Of a DNA stretch of 9,602 bases, positions 1 through 5,715 are shown one piece after another. The stretch is from an uncultured Bacteroidota bacterium. Its GTDB lineage: Bacteria > Bacteroidota > Bacteroidia > Chitinophagales > Chitinophagaceae. Positions within the stretch are counted from its first letter, which is position 1, and each line of letters starts with the position of its first letter. Position numbers and translations under genes: made by a program. The notes below the pieces were generated by a model, which ran no database searches, had not been told where the DNA came from, and was given only the letters and a program-made list of their open reading frames with translations. Location of the stretch: contig CAIRSV010000333.1 in NCBI GenBank assembly GCA_903881265.1, positions 1-9,602 on the forward strand, read 5' to 3'.

Positions 1-237
1 AAAGTGTCACGGTTAATCCTTTACCTATAGCAACACTTACACCTGCAGGCCCTACCACATTTTGTCAAGGAGGTTCAGTGGTGCTAAATACGAATGTTGG
101 AACTGGCTTAACGTATCAGTGGTATAATGGCGCAACACTTATTAATGGTGCTAATAGTTCGAGCTATACAGCAACAACAAGCGGCGCTTATAATGTACAA
201 GTATCAACTAGTAATTGTACAGCCACTTCAATTAATC
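1..237 (+). repeat. Tandem 237-bp repeat, copy 1
   Basis: This is the first visible copy of a 237-bp (79-codon) in-frame unit encoding one Ig-like module. Its first 79 bases are identical to bases 238-316 of copy 2, and the next 55 or so differ at only a few positions; after that, similarity holds mainly at protein level. The unit begins at the left edge of the window, so more copies may lie upstream. The boundary is arbitrary within the repeat period. Confidence 0.9.
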
Positions 238-962
238 AAAGTGTCACGGTTAATCCTTTACCTATAGCAACACTTACACCTGCAGGCCCTACCACATTTT
301 GTCAAGGAGGTTCAGTAGTGTTAAATGCGAATGTTGGAACTGGCTTAACGTATCAATGGTATAATGGCGCCGCGCTTATTAGTGGCTCTACCAATTCAAG
401 TTATGTAGCCACTGTAGGAGGTACGTATAATGTGCAAGTTTCAAACGGTAGCTGTTCGGCTACTTCACTCAATCAAAATGTATCGGTTACAGTTTTAAAC
501 TTGACAGTTGCGCAATCAGGGAGTTCAATTTGGTCTAATACTGCCGGTGCTTCCTATCAATGGATTAATTGCAAGGATAATTCAATAATACAGGGTGCTA
601 TTGGTCAGGGATATACGGTTATAACAGGTGGAACATTCGCAGTGATTATCACACAAGATGGTTGCACTGACACTTCCAATTGTGTAACAGTAATTGGTGT
701 GGGTATGCTCGATTATTCACATTTGAATCAAGTTCAACTTTATCCGAATCCGACTTCTGGTAAAATGGTATTGAATAGCATTGCGCCTTTTGATGATGCA
801 TTAGTTACTATACTTGATTTAACTGGGCAAATAGTATGCGTAAAAAAACATATTTTTTCAAACATAGTAGAGTTCGACTTATCACAAAAAGCAAAAGGCG
901 TCTATATCGTACAACTAGAAGAAGCAGGAAAAATAAAAAGAATGAAATTGTTGTTAGATTAA
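1..962 (+). CDS. C-terminal part of a secreted Ig-like repeat surface protein with a type IX sorting domain (5' truncated by window)
   Basis: The reading frame is open from base 3 to the TAA at 960-962, so 319 residues of a longer protein are visible and the true start lies outside the window. Residues about 1-158 are two tandem 79-residue Ig-like modules, each with a Cys in TFCQGG, a YQW core Trp and a second Cys before ATS. Residues about 159-235 are a third, diverged module of a type common in Bacteroidota (QWINC ... DGCTDTSNC). Residues about 243-319 are a type A T9SS C-terminal sorting domain, with YPNP at 247-250, then a GVYIVQL strand and a basic KIKRMKLLLD end. By family knowledge, such proteins cross the outer membrane through the type IX system, lose the tail and are anchored on or released from the surface. 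The role here (adhesin or structural) is inferred; no catalytic domain is visible in this part. Confidence 0.88.
   Translation, partial: SVTVNPLPIATLTPAGPTTFCQGGSVVLNTNVGTGLTYQWYNGATLINGANSSSYTATTSGAYNVQVSTSNCTATSINQSVTVNPLPIATLTPAGPTTFCQGGSVVLNANVGTGLTYQWYNGAALISGSTNSSYVATVGGTYNVQVSNGSCSATSLNQNVSVTVLNLTVAQSGSSIWSNTAGASYQWINCKDNSIIQGAIGQGYTVITGGTFAVIITQDGCTDTSNCVTVIGVGMLDYSHLNQVQLYPNPTSGKMVLNSIAPFDDALVTILDLTGQIVCVKKHIFSNIVEFDLSQKAKGVYIVQLEEAGKIKRMKLLLD
238..474 (+). repeat. Tandem 237-bp repeat, copy 2
   Basis: Second copy of the 79-codon Ig-like module, directly abutting copy 1 with no spacer and the same length. The next segment starts with a recognisable but quickly diverging version of the unit start (AATCAAAATGTATCGGTT at 471-488) and then passes into a different Ig-like domain. 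This copy is therefore the last of the array. Confidence 0.9.
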
Positions 963-1155
963 ATTTATCTAATTAATTCTTGTACAACTACTATCAAAAA
1001 TTAGTGATAAGCTATTACTTAGCGCAGTTTTTTTAATTTATTATTTGTTCCAATACAATGAAATAATACACCTGCGAAATGCCTGCATTCTTAGTTGATA
1101 CTTGATTTTTAATTTAATACATAAAAAAATAAGTAGACAAAGTAAGTGTCTAATA

Positions 1156-1186
1156 GTTGTATTATTGTCTTTCTTATATATTTTTG
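1156..1186 (+). promoter_or_regulatory. Putative Bacteroidota-type promoter for the 1237 gene
   Basis: TATTTTTG at 1179-1186 fits the Bacteroidota -7 consensus TAnnTTTG. GTTG at 1156-1159 lies 19 bases upstream, a reasonable -33 partner (consensus TTTG). Transcription would begin near 1192, giving a leader of about 45 bases before the ATG at 1237. The region is AT-rich, so a chance match is possible. Confidence 0.4.
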
Positions 1187-1236
1187 CAACCTTACCAAAA
1201 AATGAATGATATTGCATTATCACTATGTGTTAGAAA

Positions 1237-1755
1237 ATGCGATATGGTTCTACACCTGGAAAAATGAATGTAGAAAGAAGAATAAAGGATTTTCTTGAAC
1301 GTTGGTTCCCTCCATCACCTAAGCCGCTGTTGATGACAGAAGATATCCGAGCACGCTTATTGAATAAGATTGAAAATATAGTTGATGTGTTAGAAGAAGA
1401 TGGTCGTAAATATCCTGCTGCATATTTTACAACATTCAAGGAGATTATTATAAACGCTGATGAAGCAGCAATTCGTAAGTATGTATTACACGACGATTTT
1501 TTAGGATCTAGCGGTGTATGGGATGCCTATCTTGAAAATAAGTATAGATTGATTAAGTATCAAGTCTTTGTTTCTCAATTGCTAGGTATTATACAATATA
1601 TGGGTATCGACAATGCTCGAATAAGGCTTATTAAAGATAAAGTAGGTCATGGTTTTTTTACAAGTTATACGGATCAACTTGAAGACGATCGGCTACGATT
1701 AGGCTATCCCGAGCGTAAGGAAGGTGCCGATTCTGAACTTCCTAAAAGTTCATAA
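1237..1755 (+). CDS. Hypothetical protein, 172 residues, soluble and probably helical
   Basis: I do not recognise this protein. It is 172 residues from the ATG at 1237 to the TAA at 1753-1755. It has no signal peptide and no membrane segment. The sequence is rich in charged and aliphatic residues, consistent with a mostly helical cytoplasmic protein. A short proline-rich stretch (PPSPKP, residues 25-30) follows an amphipathic N-terminal helix, and the last 20 residues are polar and probably disordered. A second in-frame ATG at 1264 (residue 10) is an equally possible start; GGAAAA lies just before it but too close to be a good ribosome site. The coding case rests on length, amino-acid composition and the promoter-like site upstream. 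It stands alone, with the surface protein before it and convergent mntH after it, so context gives no function. Confidence 0.7.
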   Translation: MRYGSTPGKMNVERRIKDFLERWFPPSPKPLLMTEDIRARLLNKIENIVDVLEEDGRKYPAAYFTTFKEIIINADEAAIRKYVLHDDFLGSSGVWDAYLENKYRLIKYQVFVSQLLGIIQYMGIDNARIRLIKDKVGHGFFTSYTDQLEDDRLRLGYPERKEGADSELPKSS

Positions 1756-1900
1756 TTATATTCATGTTACGATGATATCGTAGGATTGATGCTTGTATTA
1801 ATTGACAGATCGTCTCAATACAACGCATACCTATTTTTATATTGACAGAAACAACATTATACACCGGGATTTTCTATCGAGATGTAGCAATGCCAAATGT

Positions 1901-3781
1901 TTAATTTACAATGAGGACAGGAATGTCTACGTTGTGACGAACTCGTTCAATGGTATGCCCATAAATAAAATCGGCAATGCCACGATGACCATGAGCGCCC
2001 ATAATCAGAAAGTCGGCTTGCTCTTCATGACAAATTCTGGCAATTTCATTCACCCTGTTTCGATATCCAAGATGCACACTCGCAACTTTACCAAGATCTT
2101 TTAATTTACTGGCATACATGTCAAGTTGCTCCTTGTCTTTCAACGTTTCAGCATCAGCCGCATATTGACCCAGTAATTTTGCACCCGCACTTTCCACGAC
2201 ATGAAGTAGAATGAAGGTCGTTTCAGGGCCAGCATGTTTTAGTCCATGCGAGATAACATGCATATCCATATGACTAAAATCAAGTGCTAACGCAATGCGC
2301 AGATAGTCCTTCACGTCAATGGTGTTGATAGTCAACGGTGTTGTATGAATTCTAGTTGGAGCTTCGTTGATGTTTTTATAAAAGAGGGGATAAAAAATAG
2401 TTAGTAGTAGTAGCACCGCAAATAGAATCAGTCCAATAATGATGAACGATTGAATTAACCCATCCTCGCACGAATGCAAAAAGGAGGTCGCTTTATTGAG
2501 GACCATCTTGATGTTGAGGAAAAGGATCACAGCGGCAATGAGTACCGATAAGGCAAGCAACCATGGTTTGATAGTAAAATTTTTCATCATCTTTTTATTG
2601 CTTACAGCATAAATCAACGGAATGACAGCGAAGGCTAGCTGAATACTAAGAACCACCTGACTAAGAATGAGAAGGTCAGTCATATGCTGTTCACCCGCAA
2701 GTAGGATGGTTATAAAAGCTGGTATCACCGCAACGGCTCTGGTAAGAATTCGTCTGACCCATGGATTGATTCTGATTTGAAGATAACCTTCCATTACGAT
2801 TTGTCCAGCCAATGTGCCTGTGATTGTACTGCTTTGTCCCGCCGCGATGAGGGCAATGGCAAATAGGGCAGGAGCTAGTTTATTGCCAACTAAAGGGGCT
2901 AATAATTTATGCGCGTCTTCGATGCTTGCCACTTCGTGTAAACCGTTCTTGAAGAAAACGGTGGCTGCTAGAATCAGTATGGCTGCGTTGACGAAGAGCG
3001 CTAGATTCAGTGCGATGGTGCTGTCGATAAAATTCCATTTTAATGCCTTGCGTTTTGATTCGTCATCATCACCGATGATACGTGTTTGCACGAGTGCAGA
3101 ATGAAGATACAAGTTGTGTGGCATGACGGTAGCGCCGATGATACCGATGGCAATATACAAGGCATAATCGTCGGGCATGGTTGGTTGAAGTCCAGCGAAT
3201 ATTTCTGATACCACAGGTTTTACAAAGAACAACTCAACGCTGAATGAAACAAAGATGATGGCTATCAATCCTATAATAAATACTTCCATTTTTCGCATAC
3301 CAAGTTTCTGTAAATACAACAAAAGGAAGGTGTCGAAGATAGTAATGGAGACGCCCCAAATCATGGGTAATCCAATGAGAAGATGTAATCCGATGGCCAT
3401 ACCAATAATTTCGGCTAAATCGCAAGCCGCGATCGCTAATTCGGCAAGCATATAAAGACAAAAATTAATCACAGGAGGGTATGTCTCTCGATTGACTTGA
3501 GCCAAATCTTTTTTATAGACGATGCCTAAGCGGGCGCATAGATTTTGCAACACGATGGCCATGATATTACTCATGACTAATACCCAAATCAAGGCATAGC
3601 CATAACGGCTCCCACCTTCGAGGTCGGTAGCCCAATTACCCGGATCCATATAACCTACTGATACGAGGTAGGCCGGACCTAAAAAGGCCATGGCCCGTTT
3701 CCAAGGTGTTTTTCGATTGGCCGTTTCAACGCTTGAATGGACTTCTCCGAGACTTTTAGAAGAGGCATGTTTAAAGTTCAT
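1901..3781 (-). CDS. mntH: Nramp-family divalent metal transporter fused to a C-terminal universal stress protein domain
   Basis: 626 residues, against about 410-450 for a plain bacterial MntH. Residues about 30-470 are a polytopic Nramp transporter, which by family knowledge imports Mn2+ or Fe2+ with protons across the inner membrane. The metal-site motif DPGN is at 46-49 (first helix), MPH at 220-222 within GATVMPHN (sixth helix), and the Nramp signature GQSSTITGT at 315-323. Residues about 491-626 form a cytoplasmic UspA-type domain: an early Asp (D501 in LALDFS), then the nucleotide-loop pattern G595-x2-G598-x9-G608, followed by His where Ser or Thr is usual. The ATG at 3779-3781 comes after an AT-rich leader without a Shine-Dalgarno sequence. 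It is probably monocistronic: a promoter-like site lies upstream and cinA is 209 bases away. The link between USP domain and transport control is inference. The symbol follows the transporter half. Confidence 0.93.
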   Translation of the reverse strand: MNFKHASSKSLGEVHSSVETANRKTPWKRAMAFLGPAYLVSVGYMDPGNWATDLEGGSRYGYALIWVLVMSNIMAIVLQNLCARLGIVYKKDLAQVNRETYPPVINFCLYMLAELAIAACDLAEIIGMAIGLHLLIGLPMIWGVSITIFDTFLLLYLQKLGMRKMEVFIIGLIAIIFVSFSVELFFVKPVVSEIFAGLQPTMPDDYALYIAIGIIGATVMPHNLYLHSALVQTRIIGDDDESKRKALKWNFIDSTIALNLALFVNAAILILAATVFFKNGLHEVASIEDAHKLLAPLVGNKLAPALFAIALIAAGQSSTITGTLAGQIVMEGYLQIRINPWVRRILTRAVAVIPAFITILLAGEQHMTDLLILSQVVLSIQLAFAVIPLIYAVSNKKMMKNFTIKPWLLALSVLIAAVILFLNIKMVLNKATSFLHSCEDGLIQSFIIIGLILFAVLLLLTIFYPLFYKNINEAPTRIHTTPLTINTIDVKDYLRIALALDFSHMDMHVISHGLKHAGPETTFILLHVVESAGAKLLGQYAADAETLKDKEQLDMYASKLKDLGKVASVHLGYRNRVNEIARICHEEQADFLIMGAHGHRGIADFIYGHTIERVRHNVDIPVLIVN

Positions 3782-3819
3782 AGACTAAAATAATATTGTT
3801 AGACGAATCAAACTTTTAG

Positions 3820-3850
3820 CAAATGTATTTCAATTTACGAACTTATCATA
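3820..3850 (-). promoter_or_regulatory. Putative promoter for the Nramp-USP gene
   Basis: On the minus strand, TACATTTG (3827 down to 3820) matches the -7 consensus TAnnTTTG. TATG (3850 down to 3847), 19 bases upstream, is a weak -33 partner. Transcription would start near 3815, about 33 bases before the ATG. I found no clear MntR/DtxR-type or Fur-type palindrome between this site and the gene. Confidence 0.4.
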
Positions 3851-3934
3851 TTTTATTTGTGTTGTTGGTAGGATGGCACGTGTTGAGTTTCTTGTGGATT
3901 GAATAGTAGTGTTTCGTACCCAATGGAAGATAGC

Positions 3935-3974
3935 GAAGCATGCGAACATTGATATCCCCGCAATCGCATACTTC
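3935..3974 (-). repeat. Inverted repeat downstream of cinA
   Basis: Arms of 11 bases at 3935-3945 and 3964-3974 are separated by 18 bases. Read on the minus strand the arms pair fully, with one G-U wobble; on the plus strand the same position is a C-A mismatch. This favours a minus-strand RNA hairpin, 17-56 bases after the cinA stop. No T-run follows it (the seven-base T-run precedes it), so it is not a standard intrinsic terminator. It could be a 3' stabilising structure or part of a dispersed repeat. Confidence 0.5.
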
Positions 3975-3990
3975 TCTTAAAAAAATTTCC

Positions 3991-5214
3991 TTAATCCTGC
4001 AGTATGAATTGTCGTAACAGATTCAAGGCGTTCGTTGTTACAAACACATTATTCTTTTCCCTGTCATAAAATACATTCATTTTTTTTGCCAGTGTTTTTC
4101 CTTCCATGGCTAATCCAATCCACACAATAGTTTCGCCTTGCTGTTTTTCAAGATGTCCGCTGACAGATAAGGCGTATGTCGAATTCATCTGTGTTCTACA
4201 TTGTTCTGCCATCTCAATGACAACTGCCTCACTAACCACATCATCCTGCTCGATTGTTTTTCTATTGACACCAAGGACATTCACTTTGCTGTCGATGCTA
4301 TACGGCACATAGCCGCCTTTAAACATGGCCGATGAGCCTTTAATGGATGTAATGCGAGCACATAGTTGCCCACCGGTGCAGCTTTCAGCGATGGATAACG
4401 TTTCGTTTCGTTCGATCAACAACTTGTAGATGGCTTCTTCAAGTTCAATGTCAGTATCTGCGACGGCAATATTCGCCAGTATTATTTTTAGTTCGTTGAA
4501 ATACGAATCTATTTCAATGGCTTCGATATCACTTGCTGTCAATCGCAGTTTTACGATGCCAAGTTTCGGTAGATAAGCCAGCTTGATATACGCGGGTAAT
4601 GTTGCTTCAAACTCAATCAAGCGATTGGCTAGGAAACTCTCCCCTTCACCAGATGTGACTAATGTCCTATGAAGAATGACAGGTGTGGTAAAATAGTTTT
4701 TAAGTTTTGTTAGCGCGCGTTCCCTTATAATATGTTGCATTTCAAATGGCACACCAGGTAATGATATAAACACCTTGTTGTTTTTCTCAAACCACATGCC
4801 GGCAGCAGTCCCAACTTCATTAAAGAGCACGGTGCAATTATCTGGCACCATCGCTTGTTTCAGGTTGACTTCCAGCATTGGTCGCTTTCGGATCGTGAAA
4901 ATATTCGTGACATGCTCTAGGATCTCTTTATTTTGTATCAAGGTACCGCCAAAGTATTCACACAATAATGGTTTGGTGATATCATCGGCTGTAGGTCCTA
5001 ATCCTCCGGTGATGATAATCAAATCAGACTGTTCACTTTCCTGATTCAGGGCCTGTAAAATATCTTGTTTTACATCACCAACAGCCACACGACGTTTAAC
5101 CCAAATGCCGATTGTGTTTAACTGTTGGGCAATCCATGCCGAATTCGTATCGATGGTTTGACCGATAAGAAGTTCATCTCCTATGGTGATGATAGAGCAG
5201 TAGACTGATTTCAA
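3991..5214 (-). CDS. cinA: CinA-family protein: MoCF-like domain plus nicotinamide-nucleotide amidase domain
   Basis: 407 residues, full length for a two-domain CinA. Residues about 5-170 are the MoCF/COG1058-like domain, with GDELLIGQTIDTNS near the N terminus, GGLGPTADDIT at 70-80, NEVGTAAGM at 132-140 and LPGVPFEM at 152-159. Residues about 255-407 are the CinA/PncC domain, with AESCTGG at 276-282 and SSAMFKGGYVPYS...K at 294-310. Family members act in the cytoplasm; the C-terminal domain deamidates nicotinamide mononucleotide in the pyridine nucleotide cycle, and the N-terminal domain has reported ADP-ribose pyrophosphatase activity. S278, Y305 and K310, conserved around the active site, are present. 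The usual GIAGPxGG loop is replaced by the shorter SGHLEKQQG (352-360). The gene lies 63 bases after the STAS gene with no promoter visible between, so co-transcription is likely. The competence link in the name need not apply here. Confidence 0.93.
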   Translation of the reverse strand: MKSVYCSIITIGDELLIGQTIDTNSAWIAQQLNTIGIWVKRRVAVGDVKQDILQALNQESEQSDLIIITGGLGPTADDITKPLLCEYFGGTLIQNKEILEHVTNIFTIRKRPMLEVNLKQAMVPDNCTVLFNEVGTAAGMWFEKNNKVFISLPGVPFEMQHIIRERALTKLKNYFTTPVILHRTLVTSGEGESFLANRLIEFEATLPAYIKLAYLPKLGIVKLRLTASDIEAIEIDSYFNELKIILANIAVADTDIELEEAIYKLLIERNETLSIAESCTGGQLCARITSIKGSSAMFKGGYVPYSIDSKVNVLGVNRKTIEQDDVVSEAVVIEMAEQCRTQMNSTYALSVSGHLEKQQGETIVWIGLAMEGKTLAKKMNVFYDREKNNVFVTTNALNLLRQFILQD

Positions 5215-5277
5215 GTTGCATTGATTTTATTGGGTAATAGACACCGACACGATACGTACAATTGATACGCAATCGAA

Positions 5278-5649
5278 TTATTCTTCATTGAGTAATTCAC
5301 GCTCAAGTCCTTCCATGTTGATCATATCAATGGCTTCGATCATCGTCGGTACCATATTGAGCAAATGCTCCAATTCATTTTCAGCGACTGTCTTTTTACA
5401 ACTCACATGCATATGACATAAAACGAAAGACAAATTGTCATTATACATTTCATTGTGAAGGGTTTCGAGTAAGCGCACATTCTCATCAGTCATAGTCTCG
5501 ATCTGTGAAAAGTCGATCAGTAAACTTCTTGCATTTTCTCTGCTGTCATCAACTAATTCATTGAGTTGGTCTGACAAGATAGAATCAAATTCTGCATATA
5601 ATGGCGTAATTATATCGAAATGCTCTTTGGTATCAATTTTGTACTTCAT
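5278..5649 (-). CDS. STAS-domain protein (anti-sigma-factor antagonist-like) lacking the phospho-acceptor serine
   Basis: 123 residues covering a single STAS domain. The strand LLIDFSQIE (43-51) and the C-terminal segment VPTMIEAIDMINMEGLEREL (100-119) closely resemble small Bacteroidota STAS proteins as I remember them. In family members, an anti-sigma kinase phosphorylates Ser in a DSSGL-type motif to switch binding. Ungapped placement puts T54-D55-E56-N57-V58 over that motif, so the acceptor Ser is replaced by Asp and the next residue by Glu. The protein may therefore be locked in one state or be a structural partner. It is the first gene of a likely operon with cinA, and diverges from clpC across 66 bases. 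On the minus strand an AGGAAA stretch (5666-5661) lies about 11 bases before the ATG, a weak ribosome site. No anti-sigma factor or phosphatase gene is in the window. Confidence 0.8.
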   Translation of the reverse strand: MKYKIDTKEHFDIITPLYAEFDSILSDQLNELVDDSRENARSLLIDFSQIETMTDENVRLLETLHNEMYNDNLSFVLCHMHVSCKKTVAENELEHLLNMVPTMIEAIDMINMEGLERELLNEE

Positions 5650-5689
5650 GGTTCGGTATCTTTCCTAAAAGAAAGTAAAAATAATATAT

Positions 5690-5697
5690 TAATTTTG
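5690..5697 (+). promoter_or_regulatory. Putative -7 box of the clpC promoter
   Basis: TAATTTTG at 5690-5697 is an exact match to the Bacteroidota -7 consensus TAnnTTTG, 18 bases before the ATG at 5716. It implies a short leader of roughly 13 bases. I see no good TTTG at the -33 spacing; TTTC at 5661-5664 is too far. No CIRCE-like or CtsR-like operator is visible. Confidence 0.45.
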
Positions 5698-5715
5698 TTA
5701 AAACTAATACACTAC

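Noticed and set aside
78..962. GTG at 78 as the start of the surface protein
   Set aside because: The frame is open and codes the same Ig-like repeat back to base 3, so this is an internal codon of a truncated gene.
1003..1034. Possible terminator after the surface protein gene
   Set aside because: The 7-base stem is almost all A-T with one G-U, and the T-run starts nine bases after it. It is too weak to call.
1041..1223. Minus-strand 60-residue reading frame
   Set aside because: Low-complexity AT-rich translation, no family resemblance, and it overlaps the promoter-like site of the 1237 gene.
1768..1782. Palindrome TACGAT-GAT-ATCGTA between convergent genes
   Set aside because: Perfect 6-base arms but no following T-run and no known operator match; such palindromes occur by chance.
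1801..1849. ATTGACAGA repeated at 1801 and 1841
   Set aside because: Nine bases only, two copies; not enough for a repeat array or binding-site pair.
3782..3850. Search for a manganese riboswitch or MntR site upstream of the Nramp gene
   Set aside because: The predicted leader is only about 33 bases, too short for a yybP-ykoY riboswitch, and no clear palindrome is present.
3853..3969. Minus-strand 38-codon frame (MRLRGYQC...) in the mntH-cinA gap
   Set aside because: No ribosome site, no recognised family. It runs through the hairpin and the possible dispersed repeat, so it is more likely a by-product of repeat sequence.
3909..3980. Plus-strand short frame across the same gap
   Set aside because: Only about 24 codons with a GTG start and an in-frame stop just upstream; overlaps the same repeat-like sequence.
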